Shown here: in pieces, positions 1-9,415 of the stretch
Layout of the letters: the number at the start of each line of letters is the position of its first letter
Numbering within the stretch: position 1 is the stretch's first letter
The notes under the pieces: model-generated
Database searches by the model: none
The model's input: only the letters and a program-made list of their open reading frames with translations
Told to the model about the DNA's origin: nothing
Assembly: GCF_012926525.1 (NCBI RefSeq)
Contig: NZ_JABBNI010000014.1
Coordinates: 1 to 64,000, forward strand
Direction: 5' to 3'
Length of the DNA stretch: 64,000 nt
DNA from: Clostridium muellerianum
GTDB lineage: Bacteria > Bacillota > Clostridia > Clostridiales > Clostridiaceae
Translations under genes and position numbers: made by a program

Positions 1-60
1 ATAAATGAAAAATAATTATTATGAAAGCTGCGCTTTTAATATAATAGGGATAATAGTATA

Positions 61-217
61 TATGTAGACTGAAGTAAGAAGAAACGTTAAGCTGTATGAA
101 GACTGATATATGTTGTGCAGGAACATTAGAACTTCTTAAATGAAGCGAGTGTTCCTGCACAACATATATCAGACGTAATACAGCTTAACGTTTCTTCGGT
201 TACTTACGTCGCAATAT
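61..217. repeat. Long imperfect palindrome (hairpin element 1)
   Basis: A perfect 23-bp inverted repeat (103-125 with 150-172) closes a 24-nt loop. It is extended by an 18-bp repeat (80-97 with 178-195) and by gtaag/cttac at 74-78 and 203-207. Unpaired segments of unequal size lie near the base; GCGACGTA is read on the minus strand there. No T-tract follows, so it is not an obvious terminator. It lies downstream of the minus-strand chemotaxis gene. It may be a small non-autonomous mobile element or a folded RNA. Compare the hairpin at 28022-28156. Confidence 0.7.
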
Positions 218-330
218 GTTTATTTTACCTATTAAGCAACTATTTTTAATAACTCTTTTGGCTAACCTATAATTATAGTCTACATCATTTCTTTTTAAAT
301 GGGATCTATGACATAGTTCCAAGAATGTAT

Positions 331-2043
331 TTAAATTTTAAATTTAGATACAGTATTTAACAACTTATTAGAACTTTCCCTTGCCAAAGTAGCTTGAGAT
401 ATTACTTCTTTAGTTTTGTTTACTATAGTTGTTACTTTGTCATTAATTGTATTAGTGCCTTCAGCACCATTTGTAGTTGCAACCACTATTTCATTTAAAG
501 TTTTTAGCATATTATCAATAAAGCCATATAATTCTTCAGAAGTAGTACTAAATTCAGTTGCTAAATTATCTACAAATGAGGCATCTTTGTTATATTGTTC
601 TCCAGTTGTTACTAAGGATTCATAATCTTTTATAACTTTTGAGTCAATAAAGTTTAATACCTCCAAAGAGCCTTTTGAAAGATTTTCTACTGCTAAAATT
701 ACTGTTTTTGTAATTTTTTGAATTTCATTTACCTCATTATTGGATTGTTCTGCAAGCTCACGTATTTCATCTGCTACTACAGAAAAACCTTTACCAGCTT
801 CGCCAGCACGAGCAGCTTCAATTGCTGCATTTAATGCTAAAAGGTTAGTTTGAGAAGAAATTTCTAATATAGAATCAGAAAGTTCATTAATTTTTGATAC
901 AATTTTAGAGTCTTGTACAGCTTTTTCTAATTTTAGTTTTGCAGAAGAATAAATTTCATGTGCATTCTTTTGTGATGAGAAAGTTATTTTTGTTAAATTT
1001 GCTGTTCTTTCATTAATTTCCGATGCCTTAGCAGCGCCTTCTTGTGATCTTCGGGCAATAGACTCAATTGCATTATTAATTTCGGAGGTAGATGCATTCA
1101 TTTCTTCTGTAGAAGCTGCAGTTTGTTCCATTCCAGAGGAAATTTTCTCAGTAGTTGAAGAAACATCATTTATTTGATTATTTAGCACCTGTAAATGATC
1201 TGTTATTTCACTTATACTTTTTATAGTATAATTTGTGTTATTAGTTACTTCTATCATTATATTTCTAAGGGAAGAAAGAAATTTGTTAATTGATAAAGCA
1301 AGTTCGCCCATTTCATCCTTAGAGTTTATTTTAATTTCTTGTGTTAAGTCACCACCGTTTTCGGCCAAAATAATTAAATCCCTTTTTAGTGTATTAATTG
1401 GTTTGATGATACTTATTATAATAGGAATACCAGCTAATATGGTAAATATGAACGAAATAACTATCATGGTAATTAGAGCATACTTGGAAGAATTATAAAG
1501 TTTATTGGTATCTTCAATTGACATATTAGCTTTTTTAGTGTTATTTTTAACCAAATCATCAACATTACTTTTTAGTGCGTTATATATATCTGCACCATCA
1601 CCTTTAAGTTCACTAAGTGCTAAAGCACTATTTCCACTATTACTAAGAGAGATAAATTTGTTTATGAATTCAATTGATTTTTTTTGATTACTTTTTATAG
1701 TGGCTATAGTTTTTGCATCATCGGTACTAGCAAAAGAACTTTCGTATTTAGTCAAATTTGTGTCAAGATTTTTAAAGCTTGTTTGTATACTATTTTCAGT
1801 ATCTTTAGCTTTATCTGGAGAAGAACTGAAGATAATATATTCATATTGGTATTTTCTCTCTTTTAAAACCTCATTATTAATTGACTGAGCACATTGTAGT
1901 GCTGAGAGATTGTTTTTAGAGATTACGGAAAATTTACTATTCATTTTTCCTAAGGCACTTAGACTGTAAAGTCCTATAGATGCTATTACTATAATTAGTA
2001 TAGTAAGCACAAGTATTAATTTTGTTTTAATGTTTAGTTTCAT
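331..2043 (-). CDS. Methyl-accepting chemotaxis protein
   Basis: A 570-residue transmembrane chemoreceptor that would signal to CheA/CheW. Visible in order are a first membrane helix (about residues 7-29), an extracellular helical region of about 160 residues that looks like a four-helix-bundle ligand domain, a second membrane helix (about 189-213), a HAMP linker, and a long cytoplasmic coiled coil. The conserved hairpin tip reads [20 protein letters not shown], with [18 protein letters not shown] after it. The C-terminus has no NWETF-type tether for CheR. The ATG is preceded by AGAAAGGAAT. It stands alone, without che genes nearby, and its ligand cannot be read from the sequence. Confidence 0.95.
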   Translation of the reverse strand: MKLNIKTKLILVLTILIIVIASIGLYSLSALGKMNSKFSVISKNNLSALQCAQSINNEVLKERKYQYEYIIFSSSPDKAKDTENSIQTSFKNLDTNLTKYESSFASTDDAKTIATIKSNQKKSIEFINKFISLSNSGNSALALSELKGDGADIYNALKSNVDDLVKNNTKKANMSIEDTNKLYNSSKYALITMIVISFIFTILAGIPIIISIIKPINTLKRDLIILAENGGDLTQEIKINSKDEMGELALSINKFLSSLRNIMIEVTNNTNYTIKSISEITDHLQVLNNQINDVSSTTEKISSGMEQTAASTEEMNASTSEINNAIESIARRSQEGAAKASEINERTANLTKITFSSQKNAHEIYSSAKLKLEKAVQDSKIVSKINELSDSILEISSQTNLLALNAAIEAARAGEAGKGFSVVADEIRELAEQSNNEVNEIQKITKTVILAVENLSKGSLEVLNFIDSKVIKDYESLVTTGEQYNKDASFVDNLATEFSTTSEELYGFIDNMLKTLNEIVVATTNGAEGTNTINDKVTTIVNKTKEVISQATLARESSNKLLNTVSKFKI

Positions 2044-2102
2044 TGTAGCTCATTCCTTTCTGTTAAGTAGTTATTATTTATAAAACAGCTAGATTATTAA
2101 TA

Positions 2103-2109
2103 TTATCGG
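2103..2109 (-). promoter_or_regulatory. Possible sigma-D (sigma-28) type -10 element
   Basis: On the minus strand CCGATAA lies about 60 nt upstream of the chemoreceptor ATG and resembles the flagellar/chemotaxis sigma-D -10 element. A good TAAA -35 at the usual distance is not visible (TTGATAA is nearest), so the call rests on the -10 and on the gene's role. Confidence 0.3.
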
Positions 2110-2553
2110 ATAAAATGTAAAATTATCAATATAAATAAAATTCAATAAGTTTCAAAAGTGAAGGTTATTAAAGCAACTGGATACATGTATTCATTTAAGA
2201 CCAATATAGGAAATAGGTTCATTATATGCCAACTACAGACTAATTATACATTGTTTTTGTTACAAATTTGTTACAGTTTTTAATGATCTTTTAGATAAAT
2301 ACATAAGATATTAGATTTGGAAACTAGTGATTTTTAGCTTAAAGTAAAAATAAAATTATCATAGAACTTAAATTACAATGCAAAATAAGATATAGACTTT
2401 ATAAAAATTACTATTTAAAAAGAAATTTGCCTTGTTTTGATTTACCATAGCAGCACTTTAAAATCATTTCTCTAGGTGAAGAAAAAAACACAAATCTACA
2501 TTATTTACATTGGAACTTTGCGGTGTTTTTGCAGTAGTTATTGGAAAATAGTA
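2110..2553. other. Intergenic region, no gene recognised
   Basis: AT-rich spacer between divergent genes. A weak hairpin (aaaaacac at 2484-2491 with gtgttttt at 2523-2530) lies just before the GntR promoter. I see no convincing ORF: a 40-codon GTG frame near 2158 has no ribosome-binding site and no recognisable product. Confidence 0.5.
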
Positions 2554-2582
2554 TTGACAATGCTTAAAAATTCTATTATTCT
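2554..2582 (+). promoter_or_regulatory. Sigma-A promoter of the GntR operon
   Basis: TTGACA (2554-2559) and TATTCT (2577-2582) are separated by 17 nt. Transcription would start near 2589, inside the palindrome that follows. Confidence 0.75.
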
Positions 2583-2583
2583 A

Positions 2584-2617
2584 TATATAGTTTAATAGTT
2601 TAGTATTAAACTATATA
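2584..2617. promoter_or_regulatory. Operator, perfect 14-bp inverted repeat
   Basis: The two arms (2584-2597 and 2604-2617) are perfect inverted repeats around a 6-nt spacer, core AGTTTAATA/TATTAAACT. They begin next to the -10 and cover the start point of the gntR promoter, which is the expected place for a repressor. GntR/YtrA-type repressors bind GT-rich/AC-rich palindromes of this sort, so autoregulation by the adjacent gene is likely. Confidence 0.65.
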
Positions 2618-2665
2618 ACAAAAATATCAATTATGGATAAATAAAAAGTAGAAAGGTGTACTAGA

Positions 2666-3634
2666 ATGAAATTTTGTATTAATAAAAAAGTAGATTTTCC
2701 TATATATCAACAGTTAAAAGAACAAATAAAATACTTTTTATTAAGTGACATGTTACAAGCTGGTGAAAAAGTTCCTTCGCCAATAGAATTAGAAAAACTT
2801 CTAAAAATAAATCGTAATACAGTAATTTCAGCTTATAAAGAATTAGAAAAGGAGGGATTATTGGTGGGGAAAAGAGGACAAGGTACATATGTTTCTGACA
2901 ATATTAATGACTATAATATTAAAAGACACAATAAAGAATTATTAACACTTGCGGAGGAAACTATAGAAAAAACAAAACAATTAGGTTTTAAACCAGAAGA
3001 ATTGTTTACAGTAATTTTTAATTATACTGTTTTAGGAGTAACTGATTCAAAGCAACCATGTTTAAAGGCCTTGCTCACAGAAAGTGCTATTCAAGATTTA
3101 GAGTATTTTAGAGATGTTTTAATAAAAGAACTTGGCATTAATATTGATATCTGTCTTTTGTCAGAACTTCAAGATAACATAGATTCAGAGTTAGTAAGAA
3201 ATTGTGATTTCTTCATAACAGGCTTTAATCATGTTGAAGATGTTAAAGCAATTATCGAGCCTCTAGATAAAGAAGTTATTGGGCTTATGGCTGCACCTCG
3301 TATTCATGCTTTTATGCGCATTGCAAAGTTAAATCCTGGTACAAAAGTTGGTATTGTATGTGGAACTACACATGGAGCTTTGAATATGAAAAAAGCAATT
3401 GAGGATGCAGGAGTTCAAAATATTACAATTATCACTTGTGGAGCCGAAAATAAGAAGCAATTGTTAGAGATGCTTCAAAAAGTTGATGTTGTTATAACCT
3501 CACGAGTAGCTTTCAACACTGTGAAAGCTTTGCTTCCGCAGCAAGTTCAGCTTTTAGAATTTTTTTCGGAACTAGATAGGAATGGCTTACAAATGTTAAA
3601 ACAATACATTAATAATAAAGCAGCTTTAAAGTAA
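2666..3634 (+). CDS. GntR-family transcriptional regulator
   Basis: 322 residues. The first 75 form a GntR winged helix: an IYQQLKEQIKYFLL helix, the LEKLLKINRNTVISAYKELE helix-turn-helix and the GLLVGKRGQGTYV wing. The remaining 240 residues are neither the FadR/HutC effector domain nor an aminotransferase domain; they read as an alpha/beta fold (for example TKVGIVCGTTHGALNMKKAI) that could bind a small molecule. The ATG at 2666 follows GAAAGGTG. The gene is driven by a strong promoter overlapped by a palindrome, so it probably represses itself together with the Fe-S protein gene 16 nt downstream. The effector is unknown. Confidence 0.85.
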   Translation: MKFCINKKVDFPIYQQLKEQIKYFLLSDMLQAGEKVPSPIELEKLLKINRNTVISAYKELEKEGLLVGKRGQGTYVSDNINDYNIKRHNKELLTLAEETIEKTKQLGFKPEELFTVIFNYTVLGVTDSKQPCLKALLTESAIQDLEYFRDVLIKELGINIDICLLSELQDNIDSELVRNCDFFITGFNHVEDVKAIIEPLDKEVIGLMAAPRIHAFMRIAKLNPGTKVGIVCGTTHGALNMKKAIEDAGVQNITIITCGAENKKQLLEMLQKVDVVITSRVAFNTVKALLPQQVQLLEFFSELDRNGLQMLKQYINNKAALK

Positions 3635-3650
3635 AAAGAAGGGATAAACA

Positions 3651-4334
3651 ATGATTAATTCTAATGAAATAAAAAGTTTTTTATATGATTTAGGAGCAGA
3701 CATATGCGGTATAGCTCCTATTGAAAGATTTAAAAATGCTCCAGAGGGGTTTCATCCAAAGGATATTTTTCCTGAATGTAAGTCGGTAGTAGTTTTTGCA
3801 AAAAGGGCACCATCAGCAAGTATGCTTAGTGGTAATAGAGTGGTATATACACAGGTTAATATCTCGATTTTTAAGGAATTGGATAGAATATGTGTAAATA
3901 CATGCTGCTATTTGGATAAACTTCATGTGGGTGCAGTTATGATACCAGCAGATGATCCATATGAATATTGGGATAAAGAGAAAAAGCATGGTAGAGCTAT
4001 ATTATCCTTAAAACATGCGGGGGAATTAGCAGGCATTGGAGTTATAGGCAAAAATACTCTTTTAGTAAATAAAGATTTAGGTAATATGATGTATTTAGGA
4101 GCCTTACTTATAGATAAAGAAGCAGAAGGTGATCCGATGATAATGGAACAATATTGTTATGATAAATGTAAAATATGTATTGAAAATTGTCCTAAGAAGG
4201 CACTCAATGGTGTAACTGTAGATCAGTTATTATGTAGAAGTAATATAGCTGCACAATCAGATAAAGGAGACTGGTTGTATAACTGTAATAAATGCAGAAC
4301 TTTATGTCCTAATGTATTAGGACATAAAAAATAA
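3651..4334 (+). CDS. QueG-like / double-cluster 4Fe-4S protein
   Basis: A 227-residue protein with the layout of epoxyqueuosine-reductase relatives: an N-terminal alpha/beta region with the GELAGIGVIGKNTLLVNKDLG segment, then two cysteine clusters (CYDKCKICIENCP and CNKCRTLCP) able to bind two 4Fe-4S clusters. True QueG is longer (about 310-380 residues) and binds cobalamin, so this shorter protein probably has another reductive role. It is cotranscribed with the GntR regulator (16 nt apart), which suggests that the regulator controls its expression. A distant relative lies at 40352-41053. Confidence 0.8.
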   Translation: MINSNEIKSFLYDLGADICGIAPIERFKNAPEGFHPKDIFPECKSVVVFAKRAPSASMLSGNRVVYTQVNISIFKELDRICVNTCCYLDKLHVGAVMIPADDPYEYWDKEKKHGRAILSLKHAGELAGIGVIGKNTLLVNKDLGNMMYLGALLIDKEAEGDPMIMEQYCYDKCKICIENCPKKALNGVTVDQLLCRSNIAAQSDKGDWLYNCNKCRTLCPNVLGHKK

Positions 4335-4367
4335 TGTAAAATGTTTTTAACTAAGGAGGTTAAAGAA

Positions 4368-5390
4368 TTGAATAAAAAAGCTTTGTCTGTTGTGATTGCT
4401 TTAACATTAGTAGCAACAATGAATGGAACTGTTTTAGCGTCACCATTAAGTGATAATCTACAAATAACTCAAGTTCAACAGCAAAAACAAGAATTAGAAA
4501 CAAAAGTGGAAAAACTGGACAACCAGATAACAGAGATAATAAAGCAAATAGATGGTAATAAAAAAAGTATTGAAAAAACTACAGCTGATATAAAGTTAGC
4601 AGGACAGGAATTAGCTAATGCAGAAAGTAACATAAAGGGACAACAAGATGTATTTAATAAGAGAATAAGAACTATGTACATAAATGGAACAGATAGCTAT
4701 TTAGATGTCATATTAGAATCTAACAATTTAAGTGATTTCATATCAAAAGTGGATACTATTAGAAAAATAGTAGGTTATGATGGAAAAATAATAAATGATT
4801 TAAAAGAAAAAAAGGATACAATAGCAAAGAAAAAAGAAGCTTTAATTAATGAAAATAATAAACTTTTAGCTTTAAAAGCAGATAATGAAAAGCAATTAGC
4901 AAGCTTTAATAGTACTAGAGGTGAGCAAAAAAATTTAATTGCAAGCTTAGATACCAAAGAACAAGCGCTTAAAGATGTAGATGTTAAAAGTCAGGTTGAA
5001 AAATATAGTGCATCTTTACCCACATTGTCAAGGGGAGCAGCATCATCAGCCAGTGCAATAGTTGCATATGCATCAACTTTCCAGGGTGTTCCTTATGCTT
5101 GGGGAGGAAATGGTCCAAGCTCCTTTGATTGTACTGGATTTACTTGCTATGTTTTTGCACACTTTGGAATAAGTTTAGAAAGAGTAGCTGATCAGCAACA
5201 GCAACAAGGAACTTATGTATCAAGAGACGAACTTCAACCAGGAGATTTAGTTTTCTTTGGATCACCAGCACATCATGTTGGAATATATGTAGGTGATGGA
5301 TGTATGATTCATGCGCCACATACTGGGGATGTAGTTAAGATTTCTCCATTACATTCTGATTTTAGTGGTGGAAGAAGAGTATTGAAATAG
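4368..5390 (+). CDS. Secreted NlpC/P60 peptidoglycan endopeptidase
   Basis: About 340 residues. I place the start at TTG 4368 because AAGGAGG (4353-4359) sits 8 nt before it and the signal peptide (MNKKALSVVIALTLVATMNG, cut after VLA) begins there; the upstream in-frame ATG at 4341 has no such site. A long coiled coil (about residues 25-200, rich in K/E/Q) is followed by a C-terminal NlpC/P60 domain with catalytic Cys in SFDCTGFTCYVF and His residues in HHVGIYVG and HAPHTG. It would cleave peptide stems of the cell wall outside the membrane. A hairpin at 5471-5515 ends it. Confidence 0.93.
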   Translation: MNKKALSVVIALTLVATMNGTVLASPLSDNLQITQVQQQKQELETKVEKLDNQITEIIKQIDGNKKSIEKTTADIKLAGQELANAESNIKGQQDVFNKRIRTMYINGTDSYLDVILESNNLSDFISKVDTIRKIVGYDGKIINDLKEKKDTIAKKKEALINENNKLLALKADNEKQLASFNSTRGEQKNLIASLDTKEQALKDVDVKSQVEKYSASLPTLSRGAASSASAIVAYASTFQGVPYAWGGNGPSSFDCTGFTCYVFAHFGISLERVADQQQQQGTYVSRDELQPGDLVFFGSPAHHVGIYVGDGCMIHAPHTGDVVKISPLHSDFSGGRRVLK

Positions 5391-5470
5391 AATACTATTA
5401 TTAACTCAACTTTCTTTAAATTATAGATGACTAATAAAGCATATGATTACCAATCTGTTGTGATAAATGT

Positions 5471-5515
5471 GTTCCAATTTTTGTAAGAAGTTTAACTTCT
5501 TGCAAAAACTGGAAC
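5471..5515 (+). terminator. Terminator after NlpC/P60 gene
   Basis: A 20-bp stem (gttccaatttttgtaagaag with its complement, two G-U pairs) with a 5-nt loop, followed by TTGTTTTGTT. The G-U pairs form in the plus-strand transcript. Confidence 0.7.
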
Positions 5516-5717
5516 TTGTTTTGTTGGTATCAACTTAAAGTTCATTAACAATTGTATCGTTTTATTAAAAAATTTTTGAGTAAAGTAAATACCATAATTG
5601 AAGTAATTGACAGTTCGAATAAGATAAGGGACAGCTATATTTGTACAAATAAATCACTCCTTTAAAGAAACTTACCATACAATATATGTAGTTTTGATAT
5701 TAGTGTTACTGAATATA

Positions 5718-5754
5718 AAAAGTATCGTCATTATATTTAAGTGGCGATACTTTT
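5718..5754 (-). terminator. Terminator of the ECF/ABC operon
   Basis: A 13-bp stem (5718-5730 with 5742-5754, one G-U) 27 nt beyond the stop of the last minus-strand gene. Read on the minus strand it is followed by TTTTTATAT. Confidence 0.8.
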
Positions 5755-5780
5755 CTTAATTATGTAGCATTGTTTAAGTT

Positions 5781-6632
5781 TTACCCAATATCCTTTTTAG
5801 AAAATTTTTTAATACTCATAAATATAAAAAATACTAAGTATATACATACATAAATCATCATCCATACACTTGGTGAGGTGGATTTTCCTGGTATAGCGAA
5901 GCCTGATATAAGATTAAAGGAGCCTAAGGAAGCAAAAATAGTAGAAATCATTTTTCTGTAAATTACTTCAAAAGGGGAAATTAAACTTGAAATTATTCCA
6001 ATAGTGGAAAGAGAATCATTATTACTATATGCGCCTATTTGTTCCATTACTCCACCAATTAGTCCAAATATATATATAGACATTATTAATATTCCGTTAT
6101 TTAAGGTTTTAAATTTAGTGCTTCCATAAAGAGTTAGTGATAATATGGTTAAAGGCTGCAAAATAAAAAATAGGAAGCCCTTAGCTAGTGCTGCTACTCC
6201 AAAGGTTTCTATAATGGATATTTTACTTACAGTAGAAATAACAATTACTGCTATGTAAAGAATAGTACTGTATAAAATAGTAAGAATAGCTGTACCTAGG
6301 TATTTGCCAAGTATATATTCTCCCCTTTTAATTGGTTTTGTTAAAATGGTCAAAATAGTTCCACTTTCTATTTCAGATGAAACCATCCCTATAGACAGCA
6401 TTATAGTTAGAAAAGCTGTAAGCATACTTGAGAAATAGAAACCAACTATAGAAATAGTTGAAGAAAGATTTACAATCATATCTATCATTCCGTTACTCTG
6501 ATGCATATTCTTATTTATAAACTTAAAAATGATGGTTAAAAGGATAAGATATATTATAGTTAATATTCCTATGAAATGAAAAATTTTCTTTCTGTAAATT
6601 TCTTTAAAAGTGGAAAGTGCAATGATAAACAT
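5781..6632 (-). CDS. ABC-2 type exporter permease
   Basis: 283 residues with about six hydrophobic segments, typical of ABC-2 permeases that pair with CcmA/NatA-like ATPases. A conserved cytoplasmic stretch, SSEIESGTILTILTKPIKRGEYILGK, marks the family (quoted here in two parts: SSEIESGTILTILTKP and IKRGEYILGK). The ATG overlaps the ATPase stop (TAATG) and has AAGGAGGTC in front. It is the last gene of the sigma/anti-sigma/ATPase/permease operon, so expression should follow the ECF signal. The substrate is unknown; such pairs often serve in peptide or antibiotic extrusion or in envelope stress. Confidence 0.9.
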   Translation of the reverse strand: MFIIALSTFKEIYRKKIFHFIGILTIIYLILLTIIFKFINKNMHQSNGMIDMIVNLSSTISIVGFYFSSMLTAFLTIMLSIGMVSSEIESGTILTILTKPIKRGEYILGKYLGTAILTILYSTILYIAVIVISTVSKISIIETFGVAALAKGFLFFILQPLTILSLTLYGSTKFKTLNNGILIMSIYIFGLIGGVMEQIGAYSNNDSLSTIGIISSLISPFEVIYRKMISTIFASLGSFNLISGFAIPGKSTSPSVWMMIYVCIYLVFFIFMSIKKFSKKDIG

Positions 6633-7537
6633 TAATTTTGACCTCCTTCAACAAGTTTTATAAATAGGTCTTCAAGACTATTTCTGTGTGGAGTAAGACC
6701 ATAGAGTTTTCCTCCACTTGATATAATTAATGAAGCAATTTCATGTATTTCATTATTTTCCTTTACATGCATTTTAATATTTTTTCCGTCAAAGGTTACA
6801 TGTTTATCAATTTTTTTAAGTTTATTTAAAATTTCATTATTTATATTTTCTACATGAATATCTAAAACAGTATTTCCCTTTAAAAGATCATTGATTTTTC
6901 CTTGTTTTACAATTTTTCCTTTACTAATAATAGCAGCACTATCACAAATCATCTCTACTTCGCTTAAAAGATGACTATTTAAAAATACAGTTTTATCCAT
7001 ACTTTTTAACTTAAGCATAATATCTCTAACTTCTTTTCTTCCTATAGGATCTAAGGCAGAAGTAGGCTCATCTAAAAAAAGAAGCTCTGGATCGCAAAGA
7101 AGAGCACTGGCAATTCCTATTCTCTGCTGCATGCCTTTACTATAAGTACCTATTTTGTTTTTTTCAGCACCTTTTAAATTAACAATTTCAAGAACTTCTT
7201 CTATTTTTGCAGAAGAAGTTTTTTTATTAAGTTTATATAATGAGGAGTGGAAAGACAGGAGGTCTAATCCTGTCATCCATTCCTGATATTTAAAAAGTTC
7301 GGGCAAATATCCTATTTTTTTTCGTGCGTTCATATCTCCAATAGGTTTTCCCAGCACCTGGGCGCTTCCTGAAGTAGGAAATAGTAGTCCCACAATGGTC
7401 TTTATAAATGTACTTTTTCCTGCTCCATTAGGACCCAGAAAGCCATAAATTTCACCTTGAGATACAGATATATTTATATCTTTACATCCTTTATTGTTTT
7501 CATACATTTTGGAAAGATTTTCTGTTTCAATTATCAA
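6632..7537 (-). CDS. ABC exporter ATPase (CcmA/NatA type)
   Basis: About 301 residues with Walker A GPNGAGKS, signature SKGMQQR, Walker B LLFLDEP and the H-loop NSHLL. A C-terminal extension of about 90 residues is usual in this exporter class. The likely start is TTG at 7537, because GAGGTG (7549-7544) is 6 nt before it; the upstream GTG at 7546 lies within that site and has none of its own. The anti-sigma stop is at 7543, and the permease follows with a 1-nt overlap, so the genes are translationally coupled. Confidence 0.93.
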   Translation of the reverse strand: MIIETENLSKMYENNKGCKDINISVSQGEIYGFLGPNGAGKSTFIKTIVGLLFPTSGSAQVLGKPIGDMNARKKIGYLPELFKYQEWMTGLDLLSFHSSLYKLNKKTSSAKIEEVLEIVNLKGAEKNKIGTYSKGMQQRIGIASALLCDPELLFLDEPTSALDPIGRKEVRDIMLKLKSMDKTVFLNSHLLSEVEMICDSAAIISKGKIVKQGKINDLLKGNTVLDIHVENINNEILNKLKKIDKHVTFDGKNIKMHVKENNEIHEIASLIISSGGKLYGLTPHRNSLEDLFIKLVEGGQN

Positions 7538-7542
7538 ACTTA

Positions 7543-8640
7543 TCACCTCATAGATTTTGTAATTTCTAGTAGTTCATTTTTGTCTATATTACCAGTAATA
7601 TTAATTAAAACATTATCCTTAAGCATTAAAATGTTAGAATGCTTTTCTTCTTTATCATTTTGAAAGGTTCCAATAGCCTTGGTTCCATTTATATTCATTT
7701 CTTCAAACTTATTTCCTATATTAGGAATATAAAAAGTACTTTTCCAATCCTTCATAGATTTTAACTGTTTTTGCATATCATAGGGAAGTATAGAAAGATC
7801 TGAAAGAGCATTGAATATTTCATCAATGTTTGCTTCATCAGGTGAAACAATTTCTGGTAATTTATTTTCTGATATATATATTTTTTTATTAGTTTTAGGA
7901 TCTTTATAGCTAATATCTATCTTTCCAGGCATATTTAAAGAAAAAGTTTTTCCATCTAAATCTTTAGGAAAAAGTTTTTTCCCGCCTAAAGATTTAAGAA
8001 CTTGATTTATGTTTTCTACATTTAAAGTAAAATCCATTTTTGAAGGACTATCCATATAAATATCTTTGATATCATTTTGCGATATATTTTCAGGGGTCAA
8101 TACTGTGAAGGACAATACTTTTTTGGCTTCATCCATGGTTGTATTTTTTTGTTCGCCGCCTTGGTATTTAATCTTACCTATTTTATCAATATTAATATCT
8201 GTCTTATGTTTTTCAAGTTCACTTTGGAGTTTTTTTACATCATCTAATGAAAGGTTTACTCCTTTAATATCATTTGCTCTAAAAATTGAAGCAGCATTAA
8301 TAACTGCTGCTCTTATAGGTTTTACAGAAACACAAGTAGTTATAGCAAGAATTGCGCAAGCAGCAATGGCTACCTTTTTGTATTTTTTCATAATTTTAAA
8401 TTCTCCTTTTTTCTCTTTTATTTTAATATTCTTATTTCCTGTTTTTATATGATTTATATTAAATTCTTCCTTATAATTTTGAAGCTTATCTACAGCAAAG
8501 CTATTTACAGATTTCAATTTCATATAAATTTCTTTACATTTCTTACATTGAAAAAGATGCATTTCTAGTTCTTCTATTTCAATATCACTAAGTTCTTTAT
8601 CAATATATGCTTGAATGCTTCCTTCACTTAGACACTTCAC
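7543..8640 (-). CDS. Membrane anti-sigma factor with zinc-finger domain
   Basis: 365 residues, GTG start with AAAGGAG ahead. Residues 1-45 form a ZAS-type anti-sigma domain (HLFQCKKC gives the H-x3-C-x2-C metal site). One membrane helix (about 87-105, VAIAACAILAITTCVSV) follows, then an extracellular part of about 250 residues that ends in a folded sensor-like region. The gene overlaps the sigma gene by 17 nt. It should hold the ECF factor at the membrane until an envelope signal triggers release. The external domain is not one I can name (DUF4367-like at best). Confidence 0.88.
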   Translation of the reverse strand: MKCLSEGSIQAYIDKELSDIEIEELEMHLFQCKKCKEIYMKLKSVNSFAVDKLQNYKEEFNINHIKTGNKNIKIKEKKGEFKIMKKYKKVAIAACAILAITTCVSVKPIRAAVINAASIFRANDIKGVNLSLDDVKKLQSELEKHKTDINIDKIGKIKYQGGEQKNTTMDEAKKVLSFTVLTPENISQNDIKDIYMDSPSKMDFTLNVENINQVLKSLGGKKLFPKDLDGKTFSLNMPGKIDISYKDPKTNKKIYISENKLPEIVSPDEANIDEIFNALSDLSILPYDMQKQLKSMKDWKSTFYIPNIGNKFEEMNINGTKAIGTFQNDKEEKHSNILMLKDNVLINITGNIDKNELLEITKSMR

Positions 8641-9172
8641 TTTTATTCACTCCTTTTTCTAAATTTAAGTAGTTTTCCTTAAATTTTGTTTGTGCTCTTG
8701 ATATAAGTGTACCTACAGAGTTTTTATGAACTCCGATTACCTCTGCAATTTCACTATATTTATATCCGGAAAACTTAAGAAGTAGACACGTACGATCTCT
8801 AGGTGAAAGCATATTTAGCACCTGTTTAGTTAAATCTACTTCACAATTATTAATTGCAACATCTTCAATTGAAATTACATTATCCATTTCTTTTTTATAA
8901 ATCATCTCATTTTTTTCTTCATGAATTTTTTTATCTCTCATATAATTATAGGAAGCATTAGTAGAAACCATATTTAACCATGCAGCAATGTTGTCATGAT
9001 CAGGTGGCGAATTATATAACTTCATAAATACCTCCTGTGTTAAATCTTCTGCTACATGCATGTCCCCAGTGAGGTATGAGATTCTTTTCAAGATGGTGTC
9101 ATAATATTTTTTATATGCAGTTTTAAAATTCTGTTCCTGTTTTTTCTTCTTGAAATAACTAATAACACCCAT
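8624..9172 (-). CDS. ECF-type RNA polymerase sigma factor
   Basis: 182 residues with region 2 (DMHVAEDLTQEVFMKLYNSPP) and region 4 (SPRDRTCLLLKFSGYKYSEIAEVIGVHKNSVG, here described in part: RDRTCLLLKFSGYKYSEIA). The ATG is preceded by GGGAGGAA. It heads an operon with its anti-sigma factor and an ABC exporter. The upstream sequence around 9285-9305 reads TGTCACAACTTTT on the minus strand and could be an autoregulatory ECF promoter, but this is weak. Confidence 0.93.
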   Translation of the reverse strand: MGVISYFKKKKQEQNFKTAYKKYYDTILKRISYLTGDMHVAEDLTQEVFMKLYNSPPDHDNIAAWLNMVSTNASYNYMRDKKIHEEKNEMIYKKEMDNVISIEDVAINNCEVDLTKQVLNMLSPRDRTCLLLKFSGYKYSEIAEVIGVHKNSVGTLISRAQTKFKENYLNLEKGVNKSEVSK

Positions 9173-9359
9173 ATCTTTAATTGTCTTCCTCCCTCTTTGG
9201 TCAACCTTGCTTAAAAGCTTTTGATGAACATTCTAGAATATCTTCAATACCTTTTGTTAAATTTGGTATCTATAATATTAACACATAAGTACTAAAAGTT
9301 GTGACACGGATTAGAAAAATATTTATATTAAATTTTATTCAACGGTTAGAGCTAATTTA

Positions 9360-9388
9360 TTGACACTATTAAGTGAATTTAGTATACT
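9360..9388 (+). promoter_or_regulatory. Sigma-A promoter for the riboswitch leader
   Basis: TTGACA (9360-9365) and TATACT (9383-9388) with 17-nt spacing. The start point near 9395 lies 20 nt before the aptamer. Confidence 0.85.
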
Positions 9389-9415
9389 TTGTTAATGAAA
9401 TACATAGATATATAC

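Noticed and set aside
200-322. Minus-strand 40-codon frame ending in the palindrome (LAKRVIKNSCLIGKINILRR).
   Set aside because: Possible coding stub, but no start signal and no family; could be chance.
5562-5648. Minus-strand 28-codon frame with AAAGGAG before a TTG (MYKYSCPLSYSNCQ and on).
   Set aside because: The site is good but the frame is short, has no hydrophobic or toxin pattern, and there is no partner gene or antisense RNA that I can see.
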